64,000 bases of DNA from Pseudomonas sp. R4-35-07 (lineage in GTDB: Bacteria; Pseudomonadota; Gammaproteobacteria; Pseudomonadales; Pseudomonadaceae): positions 1,240,001 through 1,304,000 of the forward strand of contig NZ_CP027732.1 in NCBI RefSeq assembly GCF_003852235.1. Reading direction: 5' to 3'. Positions within the stretch are counted from its first letter, which is position 1; each line of letters begins with the position of its first letter. This document shows positions 56,777-64,000 of this stretch, one piece after another. Under the pieces are notes generated by a model, which did not search any database, was not told where the DNA came from, and worked only from the letters and a program-made list of their open reading frames with translations. The translations under genes were made by a program, and so were the position numbers.

Positions 56777-56785
56777 ACAGCATTA

Positions 56786-56796
56786 CCTTATGCAAG
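56786..56796. repeat. 11-bp target-site duplication, right copy
   Basis: CCTTATGCAAG, the exact repeat of 55352-55362. Confidence 0.93.
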
Positions 56797-57389
56797 GGGC
56801 TTTTTTTTTGTCCTGAATATACCCATACGGGCATTAATTGAGGTACGACGTTTACAAACGTTTAGTGTTTGTTTAAGGATTCTGCTTCAAATCCATGCAG
56901 ATGTTTTTTTAATTTCAGCATTTTACTTCTCCAAGGAAAGGTTTTTTACATCTGAATAGGAACTATGTCTTACAGAATTTTCACTCATGTAGGAGCAATT
57001 GATATGTAATTTATGGAATTTTCTGTAGGAAAATGGAGTGTGTATAAATATGTTAAATGGAACTGAAGCTGGTGCGGTTTTTTTAGCCCTTCGTTTACGT
57101 TGCGGCGTCATACAAGGGGCATTTCCTGAAAGACGTGTGCGCCACGTTTACCGCGTACGCACGGGGATGAGGATATTTCACTCAAAATATGTACGAGCAG
57201 AGAAAGGTCTGAAAGGCTCCATAAAGCCGAATACCTCAAAGTTGGCGAATTTTTGTAGGTTAATTCCTATCTTGCTGTGGGTTGGGTCTCTGCCTACTGT
57301 TGCTCGGGGGGGGACGCTATGCCAACTAGCAGATGACTAGGCTATTGTGCTTTCTCTAAATAATTCGAACAGCGAAATTGGACTTTCTC
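56797..57389. other. AT-rich non-coding stretch before an orphan response regulator
   Basis: About 590 bases of low-GC sequence begin with the T-run of the split argG terminator. A 100-residue frame at 57038-57340 starts with GTG but has no family resemblance or convincing codon pattern, so I do not call it a gene. The stretch may hold the long control region of the regulator gene at 57390 or the remains of acquired DNA. Confidence 0.5.
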
Positions 57390-58022
57390 ATGAATAAAGT
57401 GCTGATCGTGGATGATCATCCCGTCATTCGGCTTGCTGTGCGCATGCTAATGGAGCGTCATGGTTATGAGGTCGTTGCCGAGACTGATAACGGTGTCGAT
57501 GCGTTACAACTTGCGCGGGAACATATGCCGGACATTGTCATACTGGATATTGGAATACCCAAGCTCGATGGCCTTGAAGTTATTTGTCGGTTAGCTTCAA
57601 CCAAGCAAGCCGTATCGTTCAAGGTACTGGTGCTGACGTCCCAGGCACCTGGTCATTTTTCCATGCGCTGCATGCAGGCCGGGGCTGCCGGCTACGTGTG
57701 CAAGCAGCAGGACTTGACCGAGTTGCTGAGCGCCATCAAGGCAGTGCTTTCCGGCTACAGCTATTTCCCGAACCAGGCGCTCAATTCGGTACGCTCCACG
57801 ATGGGCAACACCAGTGAAGCTGACATGGTTGAACGTTTGTCGGGGCGGGAAATGATGGTGCTCCAGCAACTGGCCCGTGGCAAAACCAATAAGGAAATCG
57901 CCGATGGCATGTTCCTCAGCAACAAGACCGTCAGCACCTACAAGACGCGCCTGTTATTGAAGCTCAATGCCCGCTCCCTGGTCGACTTGATAGAACTGGC
58001 CCAACGCAATGGCTTGGTGTGA
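57390..58022 (+). CDS. NarL/FixJ-type response regulator (BvgA/FimZ-like), no adjacent kinase
   Basis: A 210-residue regulator. The receiver has 'KVLIVDDHPVIRLAVRMLM' with acceptor 'PDIVILDIGIPKLDG' and Lys in 'GYVCKQQDL'. The LuxR HTH is 'LSGREMMVLQQLARGKTNKE' followed by 'IADGMFLSNKTVSTYKTRLL'. The overall look is BvgA/EvgA/FimZ. The ATG at 57390 is preferred over an upstream TTG-like start. No histidine kinase gene is nearby, so its partner is elsewhere. Its AT-rich upstream region is noteworthy. Confidence 0.9.
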   Translation: MNKVLIVDDHPVIRLAVRMLMERHGYEVVAETDNGVDALQLAREHMPDIVILDIGIPKLDGLEVICRLASTKQAVSFKVLVLTSQAPGHFSMRCMQAGAAGYVCKQQDLTELLSAIKAVLSGYSYFPNQALNSVRSTMGNTSEADMVERLSGREMMVLQQLARGKTNKEIADGMFLSNKTVSTYKTRLLLKLNARSLVDLIELAQRNGLV

Positions 58023-58065
58023 GCAGGGCGCTCCGCCGCTCTGACGTTCCTGTAACAACCGGCAC

Positions 58066-58090
58066 AAAAAAGCCTCCGTCAGGGAGGCTT
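58066..58090 (-). terminator. Terminator of the small PA3496-family gene
   Basis: AAGCCTCC-gtcag-GGAGGCTT, with the A-run at 58066-58070 giving a U-run on the minus strand. It may also serve the convergent regulator gene, less well. Confidence 0.85.
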
Positions 58091-58109
58091 CCGACCGTCT
58101 GCCAGAGGG

Positions 58110-58292
58110 TCAAAGATCGAAGTCGTAATCGGCCAATTGTTTCTGCAAGCGTCGCTCTTCCAGAAGATTGTCGATAGTCCGGCGTTTGCTCAAATTGGTC
58201 TTGGCTACCTCTGCGACGGGCGCTGGCGCCTCATCGTCTTCCAGCTCCACCAGGTCGTCATCAACTTCGATTTGTTCTTTGCCAGTGCTCAT
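58110..58292 (-). CDS. Small acidic protein of the PA3496 family
   Basis: A 60-residue protein, acidic in the first half ('VDDDLVELEDDEAPAP') and basic/helical in the second ('SKRRTIDNLLEERRLQKQLA'), ending 'DYDFDL'. It corresponds to the small conserved Pseudomonas family near nth. The role is not established, although an envelope or regulatory function has been suggested for the family. The gene has a purine-rich site before the ATG (GGAGTGAACCT region) and its own terminator. Confidence 0.8.
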   Translation of the reverse strand: MSTGKEQIEVDDDLVELEDDEAPAPVAEVAKTNLSKRRTIDNLLEERRLQKQLADYDFDL

Positions 58293-58397
58293 AGGTTCAC
58301 TCCAGGCTAAGACTGCCGTTGGCGCCCCTTATAGCGATAATCCACGAACGGTAAAAAAGATTTTTTCAATCGATGGATAGAGAAAACCCCGGAACCC

Positions 58398-59036
58398 TCA
58401 ATCGTCGGATGTCTTGTGCTTGTATTCGCATAAATCTTCGATCCTGCAGCTGCCACATCGAGGCTTGCGCGCCTGGCAAACATAGCGCCCGTGAAGAATC
58501 AGCCAATGGTGTGAATCGAGCAGATAAGGCTTGGGCACGAATTTCATCAGTTGTTTTTCGACCTCGACCACATTCTTGCCGCGAGCGATGCCGGTTCGGT
58601 TGCTGACGCGAAAAATATGGGTGTCCACCGCCATGGTGAGTTGACGGAACGCGGTGTTGAGCACCACGTTAGCGGTCTTGCGCCCGACTCCGGGCAGCGC
58701 TTCCAGGGCTTCCCGGGTTTGCGGCACTTCGCTGGCGTGTAGCTCCATGAGCAGGCGGCACGTTTCGATCACGTTCTTGGCCTTGCTGTTGTACAAGCCG
58801 ATGGTCTTGATGTACTCCGATAATCCCTCCACACCCAAGGCATAAATAGCCTCTGGCGTATTGGCCACCGGGAATAGCTTGGCCGTGGCCTTGTTGACGC
58901 CAACGTCGGTGGATTGGGCCGACAGGATCACCGCGATCAACAGCTCGAACGGCGAGGAGTACGCCAGCTCAGTCTTAGGTTCCGGATTGTCTTCGTGAAA
59001 CCTGCGGAAAATTTCCAGGCGTTTTGCAGCGTTCAT
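58398..59036 (-). CDS. nth: Endonuclease III (Nth)
   Basis: A 212-residue DNA glycosylase/AP lyase for oxidised pyrimidines. The helix-hairpin-helix is 'EALPGVGRKTANVVLN' with the catalytic Lys, the catalytic Asp is in 'MAVDTHIFRVSNR', and the 4Fe-4S loop C-x6-C-x2-C-x5-C is 'CQARKPRCGSCRIEDLC'. It is in line with rsxB and metG on the same strand, as in other pseudomonads. Confidence 0.96.
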   Translation of the reverse strand: MNAAKRLEIFRRFHEDNPEPKTELAYSSPFELLIAVILSAQSTDVGVNKATAKLFPVANTPEAIYALGVEGLSEYIKTIGLYNSKAKNVIETCRLLMELHASEVPQTREALEALPGVGRKTANVVLNTAFRQLTMAVDTHIFRVSNRTGIARGKNVVEVEKQLMKFVPKPYLLDSHHWLILHGRYVCQARKPRCGSCRIEDLCEYKHKTSDD

Positions 59037-59105
59037 AGGGGCGGACGTTTCCTTGCAGGCGGTCGACGGGATTGTAGCAATACACAGTGCAGCATCAGCT
59101 GTGGG

Positions 59106-60080
59106 TCAGGTGTTGCCGGTGGCGTCGGCCTCGGCATCATGCAGCGTCTGCTCGGCGGCGTTCAGCGCGGCGCTCAGGCTGGCCAGTTGTTGTTCATCAG
59201 CCTGTTGATCCTGGGCCTTTTTCAACTCGGCCCGGCGCATCGCCAGTTGAATCTTGGCGCGTTTGAGCTCAGGGCCCTGGGTGGTCGGCAGCGTTGGCGG
59301 GCTGTTGCCTTCCAGCGCGGCAAGCGCCTGCTCCGAGGCTTCGAACTGCCTTTGCAGGACAATCAATTGCGACTGCTGCTCAAAGGTCGGCGGATGCCCA
59401 AACGCCTTCAGGGACTTGTGCAGTTGAGCACGGCTCATGGCGAGATTGATTTTGGCTTGCTTGATCGCGGCATCCTGAACGGCCTGGTGGGGATCAGCTT
59501 GTGCCGCTGCCACGGGGGCCGTGCGTTTGGCCCGCGCCAGGCGCTCGGCGAGCTTGCAGGCTTCCTCACGTTGCAGGCGCGCGTTGCGCTGTTCGAAACG
59601 CCGCCGAGCGCGGTCGCGTTTGAGGCCACGTTCGTGCCGTTCGTGATCGCTGCCCGCCAGGCCGCCTACGATAGGCAAGACGTCAGCGAGTGGGCGCAGC
59701 TCGATGCAGTCGACAGGGCAGGGCGCTACACACAGGTCGCAACCGGTGCACTCGTCGATAATTACCGTATGCATCAACTTGGCGGCGCCCACGATGGCGT
59801 CCACCGGGCAAGCCTGGATGCATTTGGTGCAACCGATGCATTCGGCCTCACGGATATAGGCGACCTGCGCCGGCGCGTCTCCACGGCTGTTATCCAGGGC
59901 CAGCACTGGCACACGCAGCAATTGCGCGAGCCCGGCGATGGTTTCCTGGCCTCCGGGTGGGCACTTGTTGATTGCCTCGCCGTTGGCGATGCCTTCGGCG
60001 TAAGGCTTGCAGCCCGGGTGCCCGCACTTGCCGCATTGAGTCTGCGGTAGCAGCGCGTCGATACGTTGAATGAGGTTCAT
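59106..60080 (-). CDS. rsxB: RsxB/RnfB-like ferredoxin subunit with long coiled tail, no membrane anchor
   Basis: A 324-residue protein. Residues 1-50 are the 4Fe-4S (Fes) domain ('[20 protein letters not shown]'), then two ferredoxin clusters ('[17 protein letters not shown]', '[17 protein letters not shown]'). The usual hydrophobic N-terminus of RnfB is missing, and there is no longer start that would add it. The C-terminal 160 residues are charged helix with two similar blocks, '[17 protein letters not shown]' and '[15 protein letters not shown]', like the repeats in RnfC tails. No rnfA, C, D, E or G gene lies between nth and metG. It may be a soluble electron carrier or a relic of the Rnf complex. 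Confidence 0.9.
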   Translation of the reverse strand: MNLIQRIDALLPQTQCGKCGHPGCKPYAEGIANGEAINKCPPGGQETIAGLAQLLRVPVLALDNSRGDAPAQVAYIREAECIGCTKCIQACPVDAIVGAAKLMHTVIIDECTGCDLCVAPCPVDCIELRPLADVLPIVGGLAGSDHERHERGLKRDRARRRFEQRNARLQREEACKLAERLARAKRTAPVAAAQADPHQAVQDAAIKQAKINLAMSRAQLHKSLKAFGHPPTFEQQSQLIVLQRQFEASEQALAALEGNSPPTLPTTQGPELKRAKIQLAMRRAELKKAQDQQADEQQLASLSAALNAAEQTLHDAEADATGNT

Positions 60081-60167
60081 GCTGTGATCATAGCGTTGAC
60101 GCCAGGCCCACCGGTGCAGGCAGGCTGAAAAGCCCCGGCGCCGAAGCGCCAGGGCATCTTGCAGGGT

Positions 60168-62219
60168 TTACTTGATGCGTTGACCCGGCTTGGCGCCGCT
60201 GTCCGGGCTCAGCAGGTAGATTTCTTCGCCGCCAGGGCCAGCCGCCATCACCATGCCTTCAGATATGCCGAACTTCATTTTTCGTGGCTTCAGGTTGGCG
60301 ACCATCATGGTCAGGCGACCATCGAGCTCGGACGGGTCCGGGTAAGCGCTCTTGATGCCGGAGAACACATTGCGTCGCTCGCCGCCCAAATCCAGGGTCA
60401 GGCGCAGCAGCTTGTCGGCACCTTCCACGGCTTCGGCCTTGACGATCAGTGCAACGCGCAGGTCCACGGCGGCAAAGGTGTCGAACTCGATTTCATCGGA
60501 AATAGGGTCCTTGGCCAGCTCGCCGTTACCTGCGGGCGCAGTCGAGCCTGTATCCGTCTGGCTGGCGACCAGGTCTTCTTTCGAAGCGTCGGTCATGGCC
60601 TGGACTTTCACCGGGTCGATGCGGGTCATCAGGGGCTTGAACGCGTTCAACTGATGGTTGCTGAGCAGCGTGGCGTGGTCATTCCAGGTCAGTGGCGCGA
60701 CGTTGAGGAACGCTTCTGCGTCGGCGGCCAGCAGCGGCAGCACCGGCTTGAGCAAGATCACCAACTGACGGAACAGGTTGATGCCGGTGGCGCAGATCGC
60801 CTGAACCTCGGCCTCTTTGCCTTCCTGCTTGTTCAGCGACCAGGGTGCCTTGTCCGCAATCCAGGCATTGGCACGGTCAGCCAGGCCCATGATTTCGCGC
60901 ATTGCACGGGCAAAGTCACGGGCTTCATAGGCGTCGGCGATGCTCGGCGCGGCGGCCAGGAACGCATCGGTCAGTTCCGGAGCGGCATTTTCAGCGACCA
61001 GTACCCCCGCATTTCCCTTGTGGATGAACCCAGCACAACGGCTGGCGATATTGACGACCTTGCCGACCAGATCCGAGTTGACCTTCTGGACGAAGTCTTC
61101 CAGGTTCAGGTCGAGGTCGTCGACGCCACGGCCCAGCTTGGATGCATAGTAGTAACGCAGATACTCCGGCGACAGGTGGTCCAGATAGGTGCGCGCCTTG
61201 ATAAAGGTGCCACGGGACTTGGACATCTTCTGCCCGTTCACCGTCAGGTAGCCGTGCACGGCAATGCCGGTCGGCTTGCGGAAGCCCGAACCTTCGAGCA
61301 TCGCCGGCCAGAACAGTGCGTGGAAGTTGACGATGTCCTTACCGATGAAGTGGTACAGCTCGGCGGTGGAGTCCTTGCCCCAGAACGCATCGAAGTCCAG
61401 CTCTGGCGTGCGGTCGCAGAGGTTCTTGAAGCTGGCCATGTAGCCGATCGGCGCATCCAGCCACACGTAGAAGTACTTGCCCGGCTCGCCCGGGATTTCA
61501 AAGCCGAAGTACGGCGCATCGCGGGAGATGTCCCACTGCTGCAAGCCGCTGTCGAGCCATTCGGCGAGCTTGTTGGCCACGGCGTCCTGCAGGGTGCCGC
61601 TGCGCGTCCAGGTTTGCAGCATCTGCTGGAAATCCGGAAGCTTGAAGAAGAAGTGCTGGGAATCCTTGAGCACCGGGGTGGCGCCGGAGATGGCCGACTT
61701 CGGATCCTTCAAGTCAGTCGGGGCATAAGTCGCGCCGCATTTTTCGCAGTTGTCGCCGTACTGGTCTGCAGTGCCGCATTTCGGGCAGGTGCCCTTGATG
61801 AAGCGGTCGGCCAGGAACATTTTCTTTTCCGGATCGAAGTACTGGGTGACCGACCGCTGGTCGATGTGCCCGGCTTCCTTCAATCGCAGGTAGATCTGGC
61901 TCGAAAGCTCACGATTTTCGTCGGAGTGGGTCGAATGGAAGTTGTCGAAATCCACCAGGAACTCGGCAAAGTCGGCGCTGTGTTCAGCCTGCACATTGGC
62001 GATCAGTTGTTCCGGGGTGATGCCTTCCTTTTCGGCGCGCAACATGATGGCCGAACCGTGGGCGTCGTCCGCGCAGACGTAAATGCATTGATTGCCGCGA
62101 TGCTTCTGGAAGCGCACCCACATATCGGTCTGGATGTACTCAAGCATATGGCCAAGATGGATGGAACCATTGGCATAGGGCAGGGCGCTGGTGACGAGGA
62201 TCTTGCGTGGCTCGGACAT
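60168..62219 (-). CDS. metG: Methionyl-tRNA synthetase MetG
   Basis: A 683-residue class I synthetase. The HIGH motif is '[16 protein letters not shown]', the zinc knuckle '[20 protein letters not shown]', the KMSKS loop '[12 protein letters not shown]', and a C-terminal tRNA-binding (OB) domain ('[18 protein letters not shown]'). It has full length. It is divergent from apbC, with 172 bases between them. Confidence 0.97.
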   Translation of the reverse strand: MSEPRKILVTSALPYANGSIHLGHMLEYIQTDMWVRFQKHRGNQCIYVCADDAHGSAIMLRAEKEGITPEQLIANVQAEHSADFAEFLVDFDNFHSTHSDENRELSSQIYLRLKEAGHIDQRSVTQYFDPEKKMFLADRFIKGTCPKCGTADQYGDNCEKCGATYAPTDLKDPKSAISGATPVLKDSQHFFFKLPDFQQMLQTWTRSGTLQDAVANKLAEWLDSGLQQWDISRDAPYFGFEIPGEPGKYFYVWLDAPIGYMASFKNLCDRTPELDFDAFWGKDSTAELYHFIGKDIVNFHALFWPAMLEGSGFRKPTGIAVHGYLTVNGQKMSKSRGTFIKARTYLDHLSPEYLRYYYASKLGRGVDDLDLNLEDFVQKVNSDLVGKVVNIASRCAGFIHKGNAGVLVAENAAPELTDAFLAAAPSIADAYEARDFARAMREIMGLADRANAWIADKAPWSLNKQEGKEAEVQAICATGINLFRQLVILLKPVLPLLAADAEAFLNVAPLTWNDHATLLSNHQLNAFKPLMTRIDPVKVQAMTDASKEDLVASQTDTGSTAPAGNGELAKDPISDEIEFDTFAAVDLRVALIVKAEAVEGADKLLRLTLDLGGERRNVFSGIKSAYPDPSELDGRLTMMVANLKPRKMKFGISEGMVMAAGPGGEEIYLLSPDSGAKPGQRIK

Positions 62220-62391
62220 GGGGCTCGGCTACTTGATGAAACGGAGGTCGGCCACTATAAAGCGCCGGGAAATTTATTTCACCCCGTGGTGCTGTTTCAG
62301 AATTTTCCATCCCTGCGAAAGCATGCCGCTGGCGGCCTGGAACGGTTAGGATAGCCGCCTGTTTCAGTCAGTCTTTTTTCGGGAGTTGCCC

Positions 62392-63486
62392 ATGAGCGCC
62401 GTCAATCGCGCAGCGGTGGAAGCCGTTCTTCGCCAGTACACCGACCCCTATTTGAACCAGGACCCGGTCAGTGCCGGCTGTGTACGGGCTATTGAGGTCC
62501 AGGGTGACCAGGTATCGGTCCAGTTGGAGCTGGGCTATGCCGCTGGCCTGTTCAAAAGCGGATGGGCGCAGATGTTGCAAATAGCCATCGAAGGCCTCGA
62601 TGGCGTGCGCTCGGCCAAGGTCGATATCCAGTGCGTGATCGCGCCACACAAGGCCCAGACGCAGATCCCTGGCCTGGCCAATGTCAAGAATGTGATCGCC
62701 GTGGCGTCGGGCAAGGGCGGTGTGGGCAAATCCACCACCGCCGCCAACCTGGCTCTGGCCCTGGCCCGCGAAGGCGCCCGCGTGGGCATCCTCGACGCCG
62801 ATATCTATGGTCCAAGCCAAGGTGTGATGTTCGGCATCGCCGAGGGCACACGGCCGAAGGTCAAGGACCAGAAATGGTTTGTGCCGATCGAGTCCCTGGG
62901 CGTGGAGGTCATGTCCATGGCTTTTCTGACCGATGACAACACGCCGATGGTCTGGCGCGGGCCGATGGTCTCCGGTGCGTTGCTGCAACTGGTCACCCAG
63001 ACCGCCTGGGGCGATTTGGACTACCTGGTGATCGACATGCCGCCCGGTACCGGCGATATCCAGCTGACCCTGGCGCAGAAAGTCCCGGTGGCCGGCTCGG
63101 TGATCGTCACCACGCCTCAGGACCTGGCATTGCTGGACGCGAAGAAAGGCGTGGAAATGTTCCGCAAGGTCAACATTCCGGTGCTGGGTGTGGTGGAAAA
63201 CATGGCCGTCCACATCTGCTCCAACTGCGGCCATGCCGAGCATCTGTTCGGTGAGGGTGGTGGCGAGAAGCTGGCGACTCAATATGGCGTCGAACTGCTG
63301 GCCTCGTTGCCGCTGTCGATGGCCATTCGTGAACAGGCCGACGGCGGCAAGCCCACTGTGGCTGCCGAGCCCGATGGTCAGATTGCCATGGTCTACCAGG
63401 AGTTGGCCCGCCATGTGGGCGCGCGGATAGTGCTGCAGGAAGCGGTTGCTCCAGCGATGCCAACGATCACGGTCAGCGACGACTGA
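62392..63486 (+). CDS. apbC: Iron-sulfur carrier protein ApbC/Mrp
   Basis: A 364-residue P-loop ATPase that carries Fe-S clusters. A MIP18-like N-terminal domain (residues 1-90) is followed by the deviant Walker A 'SGKGGVGKSTTAANLALALA', 'DIYGPSQGVMFG', 'VIDMPPGTGDIQLTL' and the cluster-binding CxxC in 'MAVHICSNCGHAEHLFGEGG'. I use the ATG at 62392 with GGGAG upstream, not the preceding TTG. The rsmX-type RNA gene follows. Confidence 0.95.
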   Translation: MSAVNRAAVEAVLRQYTDPYLNQDPVSAGCVRAIEVQGDQVSVQLELGYAAGLFKSGWAQMLQIAIEGLDGVRSAKVDIQCVIAPHKAQTQIPGLANVKNVIAVASGKGGVGKSTTAANLALALAREGARVGILDADIYGPSQGVMFGIAEGTRPKVKDQKWFVPIESLGVEVMSMAFLTDDNTPMVWRGPMVSGALLQLVTQTAWGDLDYLVIDMPPGTGDIQLTLAQKVPVAGSVIVTTPQDLALLDAKKGVEMFRKVNIPVLGVVENMAVHICSNCGHAEHLFGEGGGEKLATQYGVELLASLPLSMAIREQADGGKPTVAAEPDGQIAMVYQELARHVGARIVLQEAVAPAMPTITVSDD

Positions 63487-63542
63487 ACCTTGCGTAGGAA
63501 CGTTACCCTGTCAGCTCGTTACGCTTTTTCCGCAGTAACCTG

Positions 63543-63560
63543 TGTAAGCATTCGCTTACT
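63543..63560 (+). promoter_or_regulatory. GacA box (upstream activating sequence)
   Basis: TGTAAG-CATTCG-CTTACT fits TGTAAG-N6-CTTACA with a single end mismatch. Its centre is about 180 bases before the predicted start of the small RNA, the usual distance for rsm genes. Confidence 0.88.
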
Positions 63561-63697
63561 TTTTTGTAGGTATTCGGTTTTTTTACCGGGTGTGAGCGTC
63601 TCGAATCTGTGAGCGATGTTTCTAACTGATTGAAATAAAACAGTTATTAATCCGTAATTGAACGCCTACGCCCTGCAGTTGCCGAGTTGGATCCCCG

Positions 63698-63725
63698 TTG
63701 AACTTATTTTTGGATTCTCTAACAT
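63698..63725 (+). promoter_or_regulatory. Sigma-70 promoter of the rsm small RNA
   Basis: TTGAAC (63698-63703) and TAACAT (63720-63725) are 16 bases apart, predicting a start near 63,732. Confidence 0.6.
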
Positions 63726-63731
63726 CAGCCC

Positions 63732-63868
63732 TGTGTCCACGGATTGGCACGACCATCAAGGAATGATGGTTTGAAGGAATGTCGCAGGATGCGATTCATC
63801 AGGACGATGAAAAGGAATACAGGGACTAGGGAAAAAATGTGGGCGGGTCATACCGCCCCTTTTTTCGC
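63732..63868 (+). ncRNA. rsmX: RsmX-type small RNA (Gac/Rsm system)
   Basis: An RNA of about 135 bases with eight GGA motifs, four of them in loops of visible hairpins: GTGTCC-acggatt-GGCAC; ACCATC-aaggaat-GATGGT; TCGC-aggat-GCGA; TCATC-aggac-GATGA. Single-stranded GGA repeats follow ('AAAAGGAATACAGGGACTAG'), and it ends with GGGCGG-gtcata-CCGCCC plus a T-run. Such RNAs bind and remove the translation repressors RsmA/RsmE. With the GacA box this is a clear rsm gene. I favour rsmX over rsmY or rsmZ from its general sequence and place, but the exact member is less sure. The 5' end is predicted, not known. Confidence 0.87.
63842..63867 (+). terminator. Rho-independent terminator of the rsm small RNA
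   Basis: GGGCGG-gtcata-CCGCCC followed by CTTTTTT. Confidence 0.88.
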
Positions 63869-63902
63869 CTGTAGAAAAGTGAAACCGGCCACGTAGAAAC
63901 GC

Positions 63903-63926
63903 AAAAAGGCCCGCAAGGGGCCTTTT
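63903..63926 (-). terminator. Terminator for the gene entering from the right
   Basis: On the minus strand AAAAGGCCCC-ttgc-GGGCCTTTTT, an intrinsic terminator 16 bases after the stop at 63942. Confidence 0.8.
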
Positions 63927-63941
63927 GGGGCGGTGACGCTA

Positions 63942-64000
63942 TCAGCGTTCGAGCTGTGCAATCTTACCTTTTTTGCCGTCCCACTCCGCTGCATCGGGCA
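63942..64000 (-). CDS. C-terminal end of an unidentified gene
   Basis: The last 18 codons of a minus-strand frame, reading 'PDAAEWDGKKGKIAQLER' then TGA. The stop is followed by a good terminator, which supports a real gene end. It is too short to identify; the lysine/glycine-rich tail is the only visible trait. Confidence 0.5.
   Translation of the reverse strand, partial: PDAAEWDGKKGKIAQLER

Larger units (their letters stand above)
55363..56785 (+). mobile_element. Complete IS4-family insertion sequence, 1423 bp
   Basis: Perfect 18-base terminal inverted repeats, TAATGCTGTTCACTTAAG at the left and its complement at 56768-56785, enclose a single transposase gene. An 11-base target duplication flanks both ends, so the insertion is recent or undamaged. 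The left end carries a strong hairpin just before the transposase ATG. The element lies 36 bases after the argG stop. Confidence 0.95.

Noticed and set aside
57038..57340. A 100-residue frame in the AT-rich stretch before the BvgA-like regulator
   Set aside because: GTG start, no recognisable family, mixed composition and uneven codon use. There is a purine-rich stretch upstream, so a gene is not excluded, but I cannot support it.
60159..62354. A 731-residue plus-strand frame opposite metG
   Set aside because: It mirrors the metG coding frame, and the real gene has all synthetase motifs. No ribosome site or family match for the antisense frame.

Overview
The window looks like the chromosome of a Pseudomonas of the fluorescens group. 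It has high GC, dense short-spaced genes, and many copies of the palindromic REP/REPIN repeats typical of that group. The gene orders aauR-aauS-aatPMQJ-glpD-glpR-glpK-glpF-ybaK-(ABC)-argF and grxD-bfr-bfd-prx-rnt-pyrC-motY-argG, followed by nth-rsxB-metG-apbC, match what I remember of pseudomonad chromosomes. No tRNA, rRNA, CRISPR array or prophage was seen. The one clear mobile element is a complete IS4-family insertion sequence.

Layout. 1-4.5 kb: end of an amino-acid permease, an OpgC-like membrane protein, an FMN glutamate-synthase-like protein and a small orphan. 4.5-13 kb: a signalling block. A periplasmic di-haem peroxidase, a membrane histidine kinase and a receiver-kinase hybrid are translationally coupled on the minus strand, next to a receiver-GGDEF-EAL protein. 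Divergent to these is a receiver-HD-GYP-like protein coupled to a Nudix hydrolase and an acetyltransferase. 13-17.2 kb: one very large toxin-like (DUF6543-type) gene. 17.5-23.2 kb: metR, a hydrolase, a DsbA/FrnE-like thiol oxidoreductase, an arginase-like protein with two small DMT-type membrane proteins, and a MipA/OmpV porin-like protein.

23.2-30.7 kb: apparently a self-contained sigma-54 regulon. A -24/-12 promoter and a palindromic enhancer precede a HAD phosphatase, a class III aminotransferase, an esterase-like hydrolase and a FemAB/BioF2-like acetyltransferase. These are followed by an overlapping histidine kinase and NtrC-type activator. I do not recognise the pathway. This is the best candidate here for an undescribed system.

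30.8-38.2 kb: glpM and the acidic-amino-acid uptake system (aauRS, aatJQMP), with a near-consensus sigma-54 promoter and two AauR-type palindromes upstream of aatJ. 38.2-44.1 kb: the glycerol regulon and ybaK. 44.2-55.3 kb: arginine genes (argF, argG, with ArgR-type boxes), an orphan ABC ATPase, a molybdopterin oxidoreductase, grxD, a bacterioferritin with a degenerate ferroxidase site, Fur-boxed bfd, a peroxiredoxin, rnt, pyrC and motY.

55.3-57.4 kb: the IS4 element, inserted in the loop of the argG terminator with an 11-bp target duplication, then an AT-rich stretch. 57.4-64 kb: an orphan NarL/FixJ-type regulator, a small PA3496-family protein, nth, a soluble RsxB-like ferredoxin with a coiled tail, metG and apbC. 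Finally there is an rsmX-type Gac/Rsm small RNA gene, with a GacA box, promoter, GGA-loop hairpins and a terminator. Regulatory sites were found by eye against remembered consensus sequences; none was tested by computation.
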